The notes: a model not told the origin generated them from the letters alone. Positions 10,560-22,112 are shown, counted from the first letter of the stretch. The stretch is DNA of 64,000 nucleotides from Candidatus Thiodiazotropha endoloripes (GCF_001708965.1 NZ_LVJW01000006.1:1116001-1180000), one strand, 5' to 3'. Made by a program: numbers and translations.

Positions 10560-12749
10560 TTAACGAACGGTGAGGGTTTCCTTGAGGATTTTCGGGGTTA
10601 CGAAAATCAGCAGCTCATTGTTGTCGTCAACCTGTTCGTTACGCCTGAACAGCACACCCGCATAGGGGATGTCACCAAAGAATGGGACCTTTTCAGTCGC
10701 CTTGGTCTTGTTTCTCTCAAACACGCCACCGAGAACCACGGTTTCACCATTGTCCACCAGGACGGTGGTTTCAATCTTACGGGTATCGATGGGTGGAACA
10801 CCCAGGATGGAGCGTGTGTAGTCCGGACTATCCTTGTTAATAAGCAGATCCATTCTGACTCTGTCATCCGGGGTGATATGTGGAGTCACATCCAGCTTCA
10901 GCAGCGCTTCTTTAAAAGAGATCTTGGTCGCGCCACTCGCGGTTGCTTCCTGATAGGGGATTTCAACACCTTGCTTGATCGATGCCTGGGTCTGATCCGA
11001 GGTGATCACCCGCGGGCTGGAGACCAGTTCACCCCGGCCTTCAGTCTGCATCGCGGTAAGCTCAAGCTGCAACAGATAGCTGCCAACCTTGCCGACCAGG
11101 AAGTTAAGACCACCGGATGGGGAATTCACCGGCAGATTGACCATCAATGCCTCACGATTCGCATCAGTTGAGCTATCTCCATTGTTCTCGATTCCAGGAG
11201 CAATACCGAAAGAGTTATCGAGATGACCAGGCATGGCACCAGCAGTCAGAGTAAAGTTATCATCGAAAGAGCCATCGAAATTGGCGCCAAAACGCACACC
11301 GAGATCCTTGGCAAAATCGTTGTTGGCGATGACGATTCTGGATTCGATGAGTACCTGTCTGACCGGGATATCCAGCCTCTGCAGCAGACGTCGGATATCC
11401 TCGAGCTTGGCAGCTGTATCCTGGATCAACAGGGTGTTGGTCCTGACATCCACGGTGACATTACCACGCTCCGAGAGCAGACGATTCTCTTCAGACTTCA
11501 ACAGATCCGCCAGATCCTGGGCCTTGGCATAGTTGACCTGGATGAAATCGGATCTCAAAGGCGCCAGCTCTTCAATCTTCTGCTGGGACTCAAGTTCCAA
11601 CTGCTCTCTTGCGGCTACCTCTTCTGTTGGTGCCACCATGATAACGTTATCGATCTGTCGCTTGGTAAGACCTTTAGACTTGAGAATGATATCGAGAGCC
11701 TGATCCCAGGGTACGTTCTTCAGTCGTAGTGTAATCCGGCCGTCTACCGTATCACTGGTGACAAGATTCAAGCCGGTGAAATCAGCCAGCAGCTGCAGCA
11801 CAGCGCGGACTTCGATATCCTGAAAGTTCAGCGACAATCTGTCACCGGTGAAGACCAGCCGCTCCTTCAGCAAGGCATCTTTTTCCTGCTTGCTGAGTGA
11901 ACGAACTTCAACCGCAAACACCTCGTTTGCCTGATAGGCAAGGTAGTCATATTCACCGACGGGACTGATCTCGATGACAACATTCTCACCCACAGGTTTG
12001 GTTTCGACCTTGCTGACCGGGGTGGCGAAATCCATTACATCGAGAGATTGCACCAGGGCATTGTCAATGGTGGCCTTGAAGATCTCCATAACGATCTTGC
12101 CACCCTGTTCCCGTACGTCCACCGGTACGGCAGGATTACCCAGAGTGACTAAAATGCGCCCCTCACCCGCTTCACCACGACGAAAATCAATGTTTGCAAC
12201 ATCGTAACTGCCACCGCTGGATGAGGCCGCTTCTGCCTCTTCATAGGTCATACTCGAGGTATTGGGTTGCTGGGCTAAACTGGCACTGGAACCTATCCCC
12301 TGGTTACTCACATCCAGGGTGATCAAAACTTTGGTATCTTCAACTTCCGTCTTGTAACCCACCATGGATGAGAGGTTGATTACCAAGCGGGTTCTATTAC
12401 CGGCTTCCAGAGCGGTGATGCTGTGTGCAGGACCAACACCAATCAGTTTTGTTTTATATCCGAGAGAACTGCTCACACCGGAAAAGTCGAAGGAGATACG
12501 AGCTGGATTCTCAGTCACAAAACTGGTCGGCTCGCTGGCCGGGCCAGACATCTCCAAAGCAATTTGAACCCTGTCTCCGGGCAGTGCGGAAAAGTCTATG
12601 GATTGCAGAGCAGGCCCGGCCATGACAGCCAGAGGCGAACCTGTAAATATCATCAGCAACGCCAATCCAAAAAACCTGTGCGCTAATGCGCGAACCAGCC
12701 CAGATTGATCCATCCCACAGTGTCTGAGTGCCATTGGCAAACCCCTCAT
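10560..12749 (-). CDS. pilQ: Type IV pilus outer-membrane secretin PilQ
   Basis: 729 residues. It forms the outer-membrane pore through which type IV pili extend. After a signal region (hydrophobic about 25-44), two AMIN-type peptidoglycan-binding domains are recognisable (first begins ALQSIDFSALPGD). A secretin N/STN domain follows around 300-370 and the secretin barrel with the VPFFGDIPYAGVLFR signature is near the C-terminus. The start ATG has a GAGGA ribosome site. It is the last gene of pilMNOPQ, 16 nt after pilP, as in Pseudomonas and relatives. Confidence 0.95.
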   Translation of the reverse strand: MRGLPMALRHCGMDQSGLVRALAHRFFGLALLMIFTGSPLAVMAGPALQSIDFSALPGDRVQIALEMSGPASEPTSFVTENPARISFDFSGVSSSLGYKTKLIGVGPAHSITALEAGNRTRLVINLSSMVGYKTEVEDTKVLITLDVSNQGIGSSASLAQQPNTSSMTYEEAEAASSSGGSYDVANIDFRRGEAGEGRILVTLGNPAVPVDVREQGGKIVMEIFKATIDNALVQSLDVMDFATPVSKVETKPVGENVVIEISPVGEYDYLAYQANEVFAVEVRSLSKQEKDALLKERLVFTGDRLSLNFQDIEVRAVLQLLADFTGLNLVTSDTVDGRITLRLKNVPWDQALDIILKSKGLTKRQIDNVIMVAPTEEVAAREQLELESQQKIEELAPLRSDFIQVNYAKAQDLADLLKSEENRLLSERGNVTVDVRTNTLLIQDTAAKLEDIRRLLQRLDIPVRQVLIESRIVIANNDFAKDLGVRFGANFDGSFDDNFTLTAGAMPGHLDNSFGIAPGIENNGDSSTDANREALMVNLPVNSPSGGLNFLVGKVGSYLLQLELTAMQTEGRGELVSSPRVITSDQTQASIKQGVEIPYQEATASGATKISFKEALLKLDVTPHITPDDRVRMDLLINKDSPDYTRSILGVPPIDTRKIETTVLVDNGETVVLGGVFERNKTKATEKVPFFGDIPYAGVLFRRNEQVDDNNELLIFVTPKILKETLTVR

Positions 12750-12765
12750 CTCGAAATCCTCTTGA

Positions 12766-13305
12766 CTATTCCGCCAACGCTAGCGAAGCCTGACGCTCAA
12801 TGTAACCACCAGAACCATCCTGGACAATCTCGTTCAATTCGATTCTGTCTTCTGTAATCAGCATGATGCGGCCATGATTCTGGCCCATATAGTTGCCAGA
12901 CTTCACCTTGTGAACCGTCCCCTCTTGGGTTTTGACCAAGCCCCAGGCCACACCGGTCTGTTCCAGGGTACCCACCATACGAATGGCATCGAGTGGAAAG
13001 CTCTCTAACTCCTCTTTGCGACGATTGAAATCCGGTGTTAATCCATTGCCAGAGACACTGGAGGTCTCAGCCTCCTCTCCAGACATATCGATGAACGGAT
13101 TGCGTCGCCCCGCTGCAGAGTAGAGAAATGTCTCGATCTGCTTGATCTCCGGAAGTGGCTCGATACGTGCCGGAGGCGCAGCCTTTCTTTCAGCCACGTA
13201 GCCCCTCAGCTCTGCCAGATTCGGGTTGGCGCACCCACCCAGGATCAGCAGTGGCAGTAGTGCGGTCAACAACCAGTATTTATGCTGCACAATACTCACA
13301 CTCAC
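12766..13305 (-). CDS. pilP: Type IV pilus lipoprotein PilP
   Basis: 179 residues. The N-terminus is a lipoprotein signal with lipobox LGGC (Cys25), so it is probably anchored in the inner membrane and periplasmic. The family links the PilN-PilO pair to the PilQ secretin. The globular C-terminal half contains the typical GxxxGxNxGRIMLITEDRIEL region. It overlaps pilO by 4 nt (ATGA), showing translational coupling. Confidence 0.93.
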   Translation of the reverse strand: MSVSIVQHKYWLLTALLPLLILGGCANPNLAELRGYVAERKAAPPARIEPLPEIKQIETFLYSAAGRRNPFIDMSGEEAETSSVSGNGLTPDFNRRKEELESFPLDAIRMVGTLEQTGVAWGLVKTQEGTVHKVKSGNYMGQNHGRIMLITEDRIELNEIVQDGSGGYIERQASLALAE

Positions 13306-13901
13306 TCTCCTTCCTCTTCATCGAGATAGCGGTAGGTTTTGGCAGTAGCCTCCAGTGTCAGCTTGGGATCTGCAGATTTGGGATCGCCCCGTTTAATCTT
13401 GATATCATGAATCGTCACAATCCGGGGCAATGCGGCGAGCCCACTGATAAAGTTACCGAATTCATGGTATTCGCCTTTCACTATAACCTGGATCGGCAGC
13501 TCAGCATAAAAGTCTTTCGGCTGCTCCTCCTGTGGCTTGAAGAGCTCAAATTCCAACCCGGAAGCCAATCCGGTCTGTGATACATCGACAAGCAACTCAG
13601 CCACTTCAGTCTTGTCTGGCAGTTGACGCAGCATGGTCCCGAAAGACTGCTTCATCTCTTCCAGTTGCTGGCGGTAGGCATCCAGATTGGAGGCTTTGGC
13701 CTGCTTGGTCTCGAACTCTTTACGCAGATCCAGCTCTTTTCTCTCCACTGAATCCAGTTGCGTCAGCTGGTCTTCGATAACCAGATAGTATCCGGCGACC
13801 ATCACAGCAATGGCAACCAGCACAACGGCAACCATTTTCACCGGTGTCGGCCAGATTCCGACATTACTAAAGTCTAATTCGTTGAGGTCTTCTAAGTTCA
13901 T
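13302..13901 (-). CDS. pilO: Type IV pilus inner-membrane protein PilO
   Basis: 199 residues. There is a short cytoplasmic N-terminus, one membrane helix (about 20-42), a coiled coil (about 45-95) and a ferredoxin-like periplasmic domain. It forms a heterodimer with PilN in the alignment complex. It overlaps pilN and pilP by 4 nt on each side. Confidence 0.94.
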   Translation of the reverse strand: MNLEDLNELDFSNVGIWPTPVKMVAVVLVAIAVMVAGYYLVIEDQLTQLDSVERKELDLRKEFETKQAKASNLDAYRQQLEEMKQSFGTMLRQLPDKTEVAELLVDVSQTGLASGLEFELFKPQEEQPKDFYAELPIQVIVKGEYHEFGNFISGLAALPRIVTIHDIKIKRGDPKSADPKLTLEATAKTYRYLDEEEGE

Positions 13902-14457
13902 TCTTCAACCTCCTCGGACTGGGAGGTCTGCTTTACCGTGAGCTTGAAATGGCTGTAACCAGTACCGGTTTTCTCTTTACTCTCGATAAAGTCGAGGGTT
14001 GGATTCTGCAGCCACTCTGAGTTGTCGATATTCCGCATCATGGAGGATACCCGCGCATTGGACTGGGCCTGTCCTTCGAATGTCACATCGCTGCCGGTTT
14101 GATCTATCTGGTCGAGATAGACTCCCATTGGCAGAGTGGTCACTACCTCATCGAACAGATGAACGATCTGTGGCCGGCTACTCTGCAGCTCCTGGATGAT
14201 ATTCATTCTGGCCAGCAGATTCTGCTTGGTCTTATCCAGGTCACGAATCTCGCTGATCTGCTTCTCAACCGTCTTGATCTCTTGCTTCAGAAAGTTGTTG
14301 CGCTGGTTTTGCGCCTCGATTTGAGACTGGATGATACTGTGAACACCGTAAACAGCCAGGGCAGAGAAGAGAGCCCCGGCGAGCACCATCATCCCAAACT
14401 CTTTTTGGCGCTCTTTGCGTTCTGCTTCCCGCCAGGGGAGTAAGTTAATGCGCGCCA

Positions 14458-14458
<1 letters not shown>
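13898..14458 (-). CDS. pilN: Type IV pilus inner-membrane protein PilN
   Basis: 186 residues. The N-terminal RINLLPWRE (3-11) is the conserved peptide that docks into the cytoplasmic ring protein PilM. A membrane helix (about 21-43), coiled coil and periplasmic domain follow. The start codon overlaps the pilM stop by 1 nt. Confidence 0.95.
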
Positions 14459-15585
<1,127 letters not shown>

Positions 15586-15619
15586 CTAGAGTAAGTAACT
15601 ATATAGCAGCAAATGATTT

Positions 15620-15645
15620 TTTTGTGAAGACATTTTTTCACAAAA
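15620..15645. promoter_or_regulatory. Perfect A+T-rich dyad in the pilM/mrcA divergent region
   Basis: Arms TTTTGTGAA (15620-15628) and TTCACAAAA (15637-15645) are a perfect 9-bp inverted repeat with an 8-nt spacer, about 100 nt upstream of the preferred mrcA start. It could be an operator or an mRNA hairpin. A GTG at 15624 lies inside the left arm, which argues against that GTG as the start of mrcA. Confidence 0.45.
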
Positions 15646-15740
15646 GAGCTCAAAAAGCTCGCATTTTATTTGCTAGACTATCGGACTTTGCATGGGACCA
15701 TTCTGGTCTCCCCGGATCAACCAATTCTGTGAACCAGCGC

Positions 15741-18206
15741 ATGAAGTCGTTCTACAGACTCTTAAGATACCTCGTTTACTTCTTATTCGGCCTATCCGTG
15801 ATAGGTGCCTGCAGCCTTTATGGCGCCTATCTCTATCTTGAACCCAAGCTGCCATCCATTGAAACACTCAAGGATGTGCGTCTGCAGGTTCCCCTTCGTA
15901 TCTACAGCAGCGACCACCTGTTAATCGCTGAGTTTGGTGAAAAACGCCGTGAGCCCCTTGGCTATGACGATATTCCACCTCGCATGATACAAGCTTTTCT
16001 GGCCGCTGAAGATGACCGATTCTTCCAACACCCTGGTGTCGATTATCACGGCATCATTCGCGCAGCCGTACAGCTGCTCCTGACCGGCGAAAGACGGCAG
16101 GGCGGCAGTACCATCACGATGCAGGTCGCGAGGAACTTTTTCCTCAGTAGCGAGAAGACCTACACTCGCAAACTCAATGAGATTTTTCTCTCATTCAAGA
16201 TAGAGCGCTTGTTATCCAAAGAGGAGATACTCGAGCTCTACCTTAACAAAATCTATCTCGGTCACCGTTCCTACGGTGTCGGTGCCGCTGCTTTAGTCTA
16301 TTACGGCAGACCGGTGGAAAAACTTGAGCTTTCCGAAATCGCCATGATTGCCGGTCTGCCCAAGGCGCCTTCACGCTTAAATCCGATCTCAAATCCACAG
16401 CGGGCACTGATCCGCAGAAACTATGTTCTCGGCCGAATGCTGGAGCTGAACCTTATCAGCCAGGCTGAGTTTGATGCCGCAAAAGCAACCCCGATCACAG
16501 CCGAGCTTCATACCGCGCCAAGCGAGATCGAAGCTCCCTATGTTGCTGAAATGGCAAGGGCTGAAGCAGTTTCACGCTTTGGACAGGAAGCCTATACCAG
16601 TGGCTACACCATCACAACCACAATTGAAAGCCACCTTCAGGAAGCCGCAAATCTCGCTTTACGGAACGCGGTCCAGGCCTACGACAAACGGCATGGATAC
16701 CGGGGTCCCGCTGGTCATCATGAGCTCAGCGAAGAGCCTGACCAGACAGAACTGATAGAGATCATAACCGCCATCCCCAGCGCTGCCGACCTTAAAAAAG
16801 GGATGGTAATTGCTATAGATGAGAAGTCGATCACAGTTCTAACCGGGCAAGGAGAGGAACTAACCATCGACTGGCCAGGCCTCTCCTGGGCCAGCGCCTA
16901 CATCGACAGCGAACGCAAACAGCCTGAACCCAAACAGGCAAGTGAAATCGTCAAACCGGGTGACCTGATCTATCTCTACAGCGACAAGGATGAAAAGGGG
17001 GAACCCTACTGGCGACTTGGTCAGATACCGAAAGTCTCCGGCGCACTGATCTCCCAATCACCTTCCGATGGCTCAATCAAGGCTCTGGTGGGTGGTTATG
17101 ATTTCTATCTGAGCAAATTCAACCGGGTCACTCAGGCCAAACGCCAGCCAGGCTCCGGCTTCAAGGCCTTCATCTATTCCGCAGCACTCGAAGCGGGCTT
17201 CAATCCGGCCAGCATCATCAATGACGCACCCGTCGTTTTCGATGACGAAGGGCTGGAGGCGACCTGGCGCCCGGAAAACTACAGTGGAAAGTTTTTCGGG
17301 CCCACCCGCCTCAGATATGCCTTGACCCACTCCCGCAACCTGGTCTCGATCCGCTTGTTGCGCAAGATGGGAATCAAGCATGCGATCAACTACGCCAGCC
17401 GCTTCGGCTTCGATAAAAACCAGCTACCCTACGACCTTTCGCTGGCACTGGGGAGTGGTGCTGTCACCCCACTGGCGATGGTTGAAGGTTATAGTGTATT
17501 GGCCAACGGCGGCTACTATGTCTCTTCGCACATCATTGACACCATCCGTGATGATAAAGGTGAAGAACTCTATCAGGCCAATCCACTGCAGGTTTGTGAC
17601 GAGACCATGCAACAGGCGGTAGAGGAGGCCAATGAAAAGCTTCAGGCACTGGCATCTCTGCCTGAGCAGAGCGAAGAGGAACTTCCTGTCGTCCCCCGTT
17701 GCGCCAAACGGGCGATAACCGAGCAGAACCAGTATCTCATGCACTCAATGCTGCGGGATGTCATTCAGCTGGGCACGGCCCGTAAGGCCAGAGTGATCGG
17801 CCGCAAAGACATCGCTGGCAAGACCGGCACCACCAACGATCAGAAAGATGCCTGGTTCAACGGGTTCAACCACTATCTGGCCACCACCGCCTGGATCGGA
17901 TTTGATGATGTTTCCCCGCTCGGCCGAGGTGAGGTTGGCGGGCGGGCGGCGCTCCCGGCATGGATCGATTTCATGCAGGTGGCACTCAACGGCATTGAAG
18001 AGAAGTCACCCGACATGCCACCAGGCATGCTCACCATGCGCATCGATTCAGAGACCGGCAAACCGGTCAATGTAGGCCACCCCAACGCAATCTTTGAAGT
18101 TTTTGAAGTGGACAAGGCGCCCAAGCCACCTAAACACGACCTCAACAACAACAGACGTCGGGGACAGAACGAAAGCAGCGTCAATGCAATAGAAGACCCT
18201 TTTTAA
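15741..18206 (+). CDS. mrcA: Penicillin-binding protein 1A
   Basis: 821 residues from the ATG at 15741. The frame stays open to a GTG at 15624, but the extra 39 residues do not resemble the family and the membrane helix normally begins the protein. It is a bifunctional peptidoglycan glycosyltransferase/transpeptidase anchored in the inner membrane. The glycosyltransferase motifs are EDDRFFQHPGVD and GGSTITMQVARN. An OB-like insert precedes the transpeptidase, which shows SGFK (SxxK), SRN (SxN) and KTGTTND. The ribosome site at the ATG is weak. Its divergence from pilMNOPQ is conserved in Gammaproteobacteria. Confidence 0.94.
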   Translation: MKSFYRLLRYLVYFLFGLSVIGACSLYGAYLYLEPKLPSIETLKDVRLQVPLRIYSSDHLLIAEFGEKRREPLGYDDIPPRMIQAFLAAEDDRFFQHPGVDYHGIIRAAVQLLLTGERRQGGSTITMQVARNFFLSSEKTYTRKLNEIFLSFKIERLLSKEEILELYLNKIYLGHRSYGVGAAALVYYGRPVEKLELSEIAMIAGLPKAPSRLNPISNPQRALIRRNYVLGRMLELNLISQAEFDAAKATPITAELHTAPSEIEAPYVAEMARAEAVSRFGQEAYTSGYTITTTIESHLQEAANLALRNAVQAYDKRHGYRGPAGHHELSEEPDQTELIEIITAIPSAADLKKGMVIAIDEKSITVLTGQGEELTIDWPGLSWASAYIDSERKQPEPKQASEIVKPGDLIYLYSDKDEKGEPYWRLGQIPKVSGALISQSPSDGSIKALVGGYDFYLSKFNRVTQAKRQPGSGFKAFIYSAALEAGFNPASIINDAPVVFDDEGLEATWRPENYSGKFFGPTRLRYALTHSRNLVSIRLLRKMGIKHAINYASRFGFDKNQLPYDLSLALGSGAVTPLAMVEGYSVLANGGYYVSSHIIDTIRDDKGEELYQANPLQVCDETMQQAVEEANEKLQALASLPEQSEEELPVVPRCAKRAITEQNQYLMHSMLRDVIQLGTARKARVIGRKDIAGKTGTTNDQKDAWFNGFNHYLATTAWIGFDDVSPLGRGEVGGRAALPAWIDFMQVALNGIEEKSPDMPPGMLTMRIDSETGKPVNVGHPNAIFEVFEVDKAPKPPKHDLNNNRRRGQNESSVNAIEDPF

Positions 18207-18275
18207 AAACCCGGCAGCGGAAAACCACACTGAAATTGAATTTATCGACAAAACCATGGCCTAAGCTAGTCGTGT

Positions 18276-18320
18276 CAGAGCCTGTTATCATGAAACCATT
18301 AACAGGCCCTAATAGCTCTG
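18276..18320. repeat. Inverted repeat after mrcA
   Basis: GCCTGTTA (18280-18287) and TAACAGGC (18300-18307) are perfect 8-bp arms. Outer CAGAGC and GCTCTG extend the dyad after a small bulge. It could be a terminator lacking a U-tract, or an operator for the next gene, whose ATG is 27 nt further on. Confidence 0.4.
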
Positions 18321-18347
18321 TCAGAAACCATCGATTAGCAGACCCCT

Positions 18348-19010
18348 ATGAGCAGCGGAAAAAGATCATTACAAAAACGCATCGCTTATGAAGCGGCAAA
18401 AATTCTAACCGAGCTGCGTACCGACAACCTGGCCTACGCCTGTCGCAAGGCAGCTGCCAAACATGGCATCACCAAGCAACAACTGATGCCAAGTCGGGAT
18501 GAGATCGAACAGGCGCTGAAGGAACAGCAACGCCTGGTGCTGGGTGACAAACAACACAATGCACTCAATCAACTGCGTGAAAGTGCGCTGGATGCGATGC
18601 AGGCGCTGAAGCAGTTTCAACCGCTGCTGGTCGGACCTGTATTGCAGGGAACAGCGGATGACAATAGCCACATTGAGCTACACCTGCAGGCGGATACACC
18701 TGAGGAGGTATTGTTCGCTTTGAGTGATTTACACATTCCCTGGCATGAGAAACAGCGCCAACTGAGCTTCAGTGACGGTAGCCATGAAACCATCCCCTGT
18801 TTTAGCTTTAGCGCGGATGGGATTCAATACCTGTTGATGGTGTTCCCGAGCGGGAGAAACCGTAAACGCCCACTGGATCCTTTCGATCACAAACCTTTTC
18901 AGAGCGCCGGCATCAAGCAGCTGAAAGCACTGCTCGACGAGCAGCACTCTGTGGAAGCGGATTATTATGAAGGCACTTTTCCGATGACCCGGGAAACCAC
19001 CCAGGGTTAG
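18348..19010 (+). CDS. Uncharacterised protein, possibly nucleotidyltransferase-like
   Basis: 220 residues. The N-terminal half is helical and basic. The middle (GPVLQGTADDNSHIELHL, about 105-122) alternates strands and acidic residues in a way that recalls nucleotidyltransferase-fold proteins, but no clear catalytic GS-DxD pair is visible. There is no signal peptide or membrane helix, so it is probably cytoplasmic. It stands alone between mrcA and the convergent gltA. The reading frame and codon use look real; the function is unknown and the fold suggestion is weak. Confidence 0.7.
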   Translation: MSSGKRSLQKRIAYEAAKILTELRTDNLAYACRKAAAKHGITKQQLMPSRDEIEQALKEQQRLVLGDKQHNALNQLRESALDAMQALKQFQPLLVGPVLQGTADDNSHIELHLQADTPEEVLFALSDLHIPWHEKQRQLSFSDGSHETIPCFSFSADGIQYLLMVFPSGRNRKRPLDPFDHKPFQSAGIKQLKALLDEQHSVEADYYEGTFPMTRETTQG

Positions 19011-19076
19011 TGCCTGCTTAACTGCCGCTGAAGTCCGGCAGCAAAACAAGCCTGATCGTTCTCCAACAAGCCGTGA

Positions 19077-20378
19077 TCAGCGCTCGCCAATCGGCCTATA
19101 ATCCCGACGTGGATAACCTTTGTAGATCTGCCGGGGTCGACCGATCTTCTGCCTCGGATCGTCCATCATCTCCATCCAGTGGGCAACCCAGCCGACGGTA
19201 CGGGCAATGGCAAACATCACGGTAAACATATTGTTCGGGATACCCAATGCCCGGTAGATGATACCGGAATAGAAGTCCACATTCGGATAGAGTTTACGTT
19301 CGATGAAATATTCATCATTGAGTGCAATCTCTTCCAGTCTTTGAGCCAACTCGAACATCGGGTTGTCGTTGTCCGCCAGCCTCTCCAGTACCTGATGGCA
19401 GACATCTCTGATGATGCCCGCGCGAGGGTCGTACTTCTTGTAGACACGATGACCGAATCCCATCAGACGGAAGCCGTCATCCTTGTCTTTTGCCTTGGCG
19501 ATGTATTTATCGATTTGCGATACATCACCAATCATTGCAAGCATATCCAGCACCGCTTCGTTGGCGCCACCATGAGCCGGCCCCCAAAGAGAGGCAATAC
19601 CCGCGGCAATACAGGCAAACGGATTGGCCAGTGAGCTGCCCGCCAGACGTACAGTTGAGGTACTGGCATTCTGCTCGTGATCCGCATGCAGGATGAACAA
19701 TAGGTTGAGGGCCTTCTCGGCAATCGGATCCAACTCGTAATCTTCACAGGGTGTCGCATACATCATGTGCAGCAGATTTGCGCAGTAGGAGAGATCATTG
19801 CGCGGATACATGATCGGCTCACCGATGTTGTGCTTATAACTGGCAGCCGCAATGGTCGGCATCTTGGCGATCAAACGATGCGCGGCAACCTGTCGCTGAT
19901 CAGGATCATTGATATCGAGTGAATCATGATAGAAAGCGGACAGGGAGCCAACCACCCCAACCATGATCGCCATCGGATGGGCGTCATAATGAAAACCACC
20001 GAAGAAATGCTTTAGCGTCTCATTCAGCATGGTGTGGCGACTGATCAGCTTGTTGAAATCGCCTAGCTCCTGCTGACTCGGCAGTTCACCATTGAGCAGC
20101 AGATAAGCGGTTTCCAGAAAGTCTCCACCATCGGCAAGTTGCTCGATGGGATAACCTCGATACTCGAGTATGCCGACCTCACCCTGAATGAAGGTGATCT
20201 TACTGTTACAGCTGGCTGTCGACATGAAGCCTGGATCATAGGTAAAAACACCCGCATCTTTATAGAGTGATGAAACATCGATTGCAGGTGGGCCTTGAAC
20301 CGACTCGCGTACCGGTAATTTGATCGACACACCGGTCTCATCATTCGTCAAGGTATAAGTTTTCTCATTATCCGCCAT
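19077..20378 (-). CDS. gltA: Citrate synthase (type I)
   Basis: 433 residues from the ATG at 20378, which has GGAG 8 nt upstream; 13 further in-frame codons upstream are unlikely to be coding. It condenses oxaloacetate and acetyl-CoA at the entry of the TCA cycle. The catalytic histidines are in [11 protein letters not shown] and [14 protein letters not shown], and the catalytic Asp in NVDFYSG. The N-terminal beta-domain and total length are those of the hexameric, NADH-sensitive Gram-negative type. Monocistronic by position. Confidence 0.96.
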   Translation of the reverse strand: MADNEKTYTLTNDETGVSIKLPVRESVQGPPAIDVSSLYKDAGVFTYDPGFMSTASCNSKITFIQGEVGILEYRGYPIEQLADGGDFLETAYLLLNGELPSQQELGDFNKLISRHTMLNETLKHFFGGFHYDAHPMAIMVGVVGSLSAFYHDSLDINDPDQRQVAAHRLIAKMPTIAAASYKHNIGEPIMYPRNDLSYCANLLHMMYATPCEDYELDPIAEKALNLLFILHADHEQNASTSTVRLAGSSLANPFACIAAGIASLWGPAHGGANEAVLDMLAMIGDVSQIDKYIAKAKDKDDGFRLMGFGHRVYKKYDPRAGIIRDVCHQVLERLADNDNPMFELAQRLEEIALNDEYFIERKLYPNVDFYSGIIYRALGIPNNMFTVMFAIARTVGWVAHWMEMMDDPRQKIGRPRQIYKGYPRRDYRPIGER

Positions 20379-20753
20379 GGTGAACTCCGTAAAGTACCGC
20401 AAACCAACCCAATACACGCCACGATATGCCGTTTTGAGTAAAAAGGCCAGTTACCGTTAAAACAGATATAACTCTGTGAATTAATTATAAATTTTTCTAC
20501 CCATGGTAGGGCGGGAGCAGTAATCCTGACTGATGATAGCAGGAGATGCAAGAGCGTAAAGGGGGCTATCTCACACCCTCCAGGAGCTTCTATCTCGCCT
20601 ACTGCATGCAGAATTGAGATTGCATTAAAATCTCCACACGCCTCATATAATAATTTTATAAGCCCCCAAATTATAGCTTGAAGGCTGGCCGTGCATCATC
20701 AGATTATGTAAATGATAACTATTGAGTTTTATAGCCAGGCCCGCTTCCCCGCA
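20379..20753. other. gltA upstream region
   Basis: 375 nt without a convincing gene. The half next to gltA must hold its promoter, though no clear -35/-10 pair stands out. At 20739-20766 a 7-bp stem (GCCCGCT/AGCGGGC, 14-nt loop) spans the stop codon of the radical SAM gene and may mark its 3' end. Confidence 0.5.
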
Positions 20754-22112
20754 TCAAACAGCGGGCTTACGGAAAAAGCGCTCAGAGTGTTCGTCTGCTG
20801 GCTGTAACTGGTCAAACCAGGTCGCCTGTTCATCAAACTTGGCAAAAAACGGCTGCTGGACCCAGGAGGGATCCCTGGCCTGGATGAACCTCAGCACAAA
20901 CACCTTCTGCCCGTTCATCTCGGCAATCCCCTGGATCTCCACCTTGCCCGGATCGGCGCTCATACTCGGACCACGCGCAGTACGGCCCAGTCCGGAAACC
21001 TTTTGCATCGCCTGCCGGTAGATCTGCCAGGCCTTATAGAGAGGCACCTCAAAATAGCGCCTGGCTCCGGTATCCCGTTCAACAAATTGATAGTAAGGGA
21101 TGATCCCGAGCTTGATCTGTTCATTCCAGAGCTTTACCCAATCATCTTCGCAATCATTGATATGGGCCAGCAGGGGACCCTGACTTCGAATCTCGGCGCC
21201 GGTTGCACGCAAGCGGCGAATCGCGGCACGGGCGATATCCGTATCCAGCTCACGCCAATGGTTGTAGTGGGCCATGATTGCCACATGCTTACCCGCCAGC
21301 ACCAGATGGTGCAGCAACTCGACCAACTCATCCGCATCATCGTCTGTGATGAATCTTTGCGGCCAGAAGGTCAAGGCCTTAGTACCGATTCTAACGGTTT
21401 GAATGTGGCTGAAACGGGGGTGCAGCAGAGGCTCCAGATAGCTCTTCAACTGACGGCTTTTCATCACCATCGGATCACCACCGGTGACCAGCAGATCGGT
21501 GACTTCCGGGTGTTCTTCAAGATAACCGTAGAGCTTGTCCGCTTCGGTGGTCGCCATGCGAAGATTTTTATCACCGACGAACTGGGCCCAGCGAAAGCAG
21601 AAACTGCAGTAACTGTGGCAGGTTTGCCCCTGGCTGGGGAAAAACAGCACCGTTTCACGATACTTGTGCTGCAGCCCCGGGATCGGCTCACCGGCCGAGT
21701 CGCAGGGTACATTATGCTCAAGCTGACCGGCTGGATGAGGGTTCAACTCCTGACGTATCTCATTCGCCACAAGCTTCAGGGCCTGCTTGTCCATGTCAGA
21801 ACGAATCGCCATTGCCATGCGGTTGTAGTGAACATCAGAAAGCATCCCCTTTTGTGGAAAGGTCAGCTGAAAGATTGGATCATTCGGCACTCGCTGCCAG
21901 TCGATGAGCTCTTCGATCACATAGGCATTGACCCGAAACGGCAATACAGCCGAGACCACCTTCATTTCGAAACGCAACGACTCTGGCAGCAGTTGCAGCT
22001 CTTTGATCTTGTCCAAATCCCTGGCGGTATAGACCCGGAATTGCTGTTTCGGGACTTCGTCAAAATCGACGGTGTGCAGAGGTATTCGAGTCAATGGTGA
22101 CTGTTGCGGCAT
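20754..22112 (-). CDS. KamA-family radical SAM protein (lysine 2,3-aminomutase-like)
   Basis: 452 residues from the ATG at 22112, which has GGAG at good spacing; an ATG at 22184 gives 24 more residues but no ribosome site. The radical SAM cysteines are C165, C169 and C172 (CHSYCSFC), followed by a partial TIM barrel with LLVTGGDP. A Lys in DPGKVEI may correspond to the PLP lysine of lysine 2,3-aminomutase. The cluster motif differs from the usual CPMYCRHC and the protein is longer than EpmB, so neither lysine 2,3-aminomutase nor EpmB activity can be assumed. It stands alone, divergent from sucC. Confidence 0.8.
   Translation of the reverse strand: MPQQSPLTRIPLHTVDFDEVPKQQFRVYTARDLDKIKELQLLPESLRFEMKVVSAVLPFRVNAYVIEELIDWQRVPNDPIFQLTFPQKGMLSDVHYNRMAMAIRSDMDKQALKLVANEIRQELNPHPAGQLEHNVPCDSAGEPIPGLQHKYRETVLFFPSQGQTCHSYCSFCFRWAQFVGDKNLRMATTEADKLYGYLEEHPEVTDLLVTGGDPMVMKSRQLKSYLEPLLHPRFSHIQTVRIGTKALTFWPQRFITDDDADELVELLHHLVLAGKHVAIMAHYNHWRELDTDIARAAIRRLRATGAEIRSQGPLLAHINDCEDDWVKLWNEQIKLGIIPYYQFVERDTGARRYFEVPLYKAWQIYRQAMQKVSGLGRTARGPSMSADPGKVEIQGIAEMNGQKVFVLRFIQARDPSWVQQPFFAKFDEQATWFDQLQPADEHSERFFRKPAV

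Noticed and set aside
19022-19041. CTGCCG/CGGCAG hairpin between the unknown gene (18.3 kb) and gltA
   Set aside because: Only a 6-bp stem, no U-tract on either strand; too weak to call a terminator.
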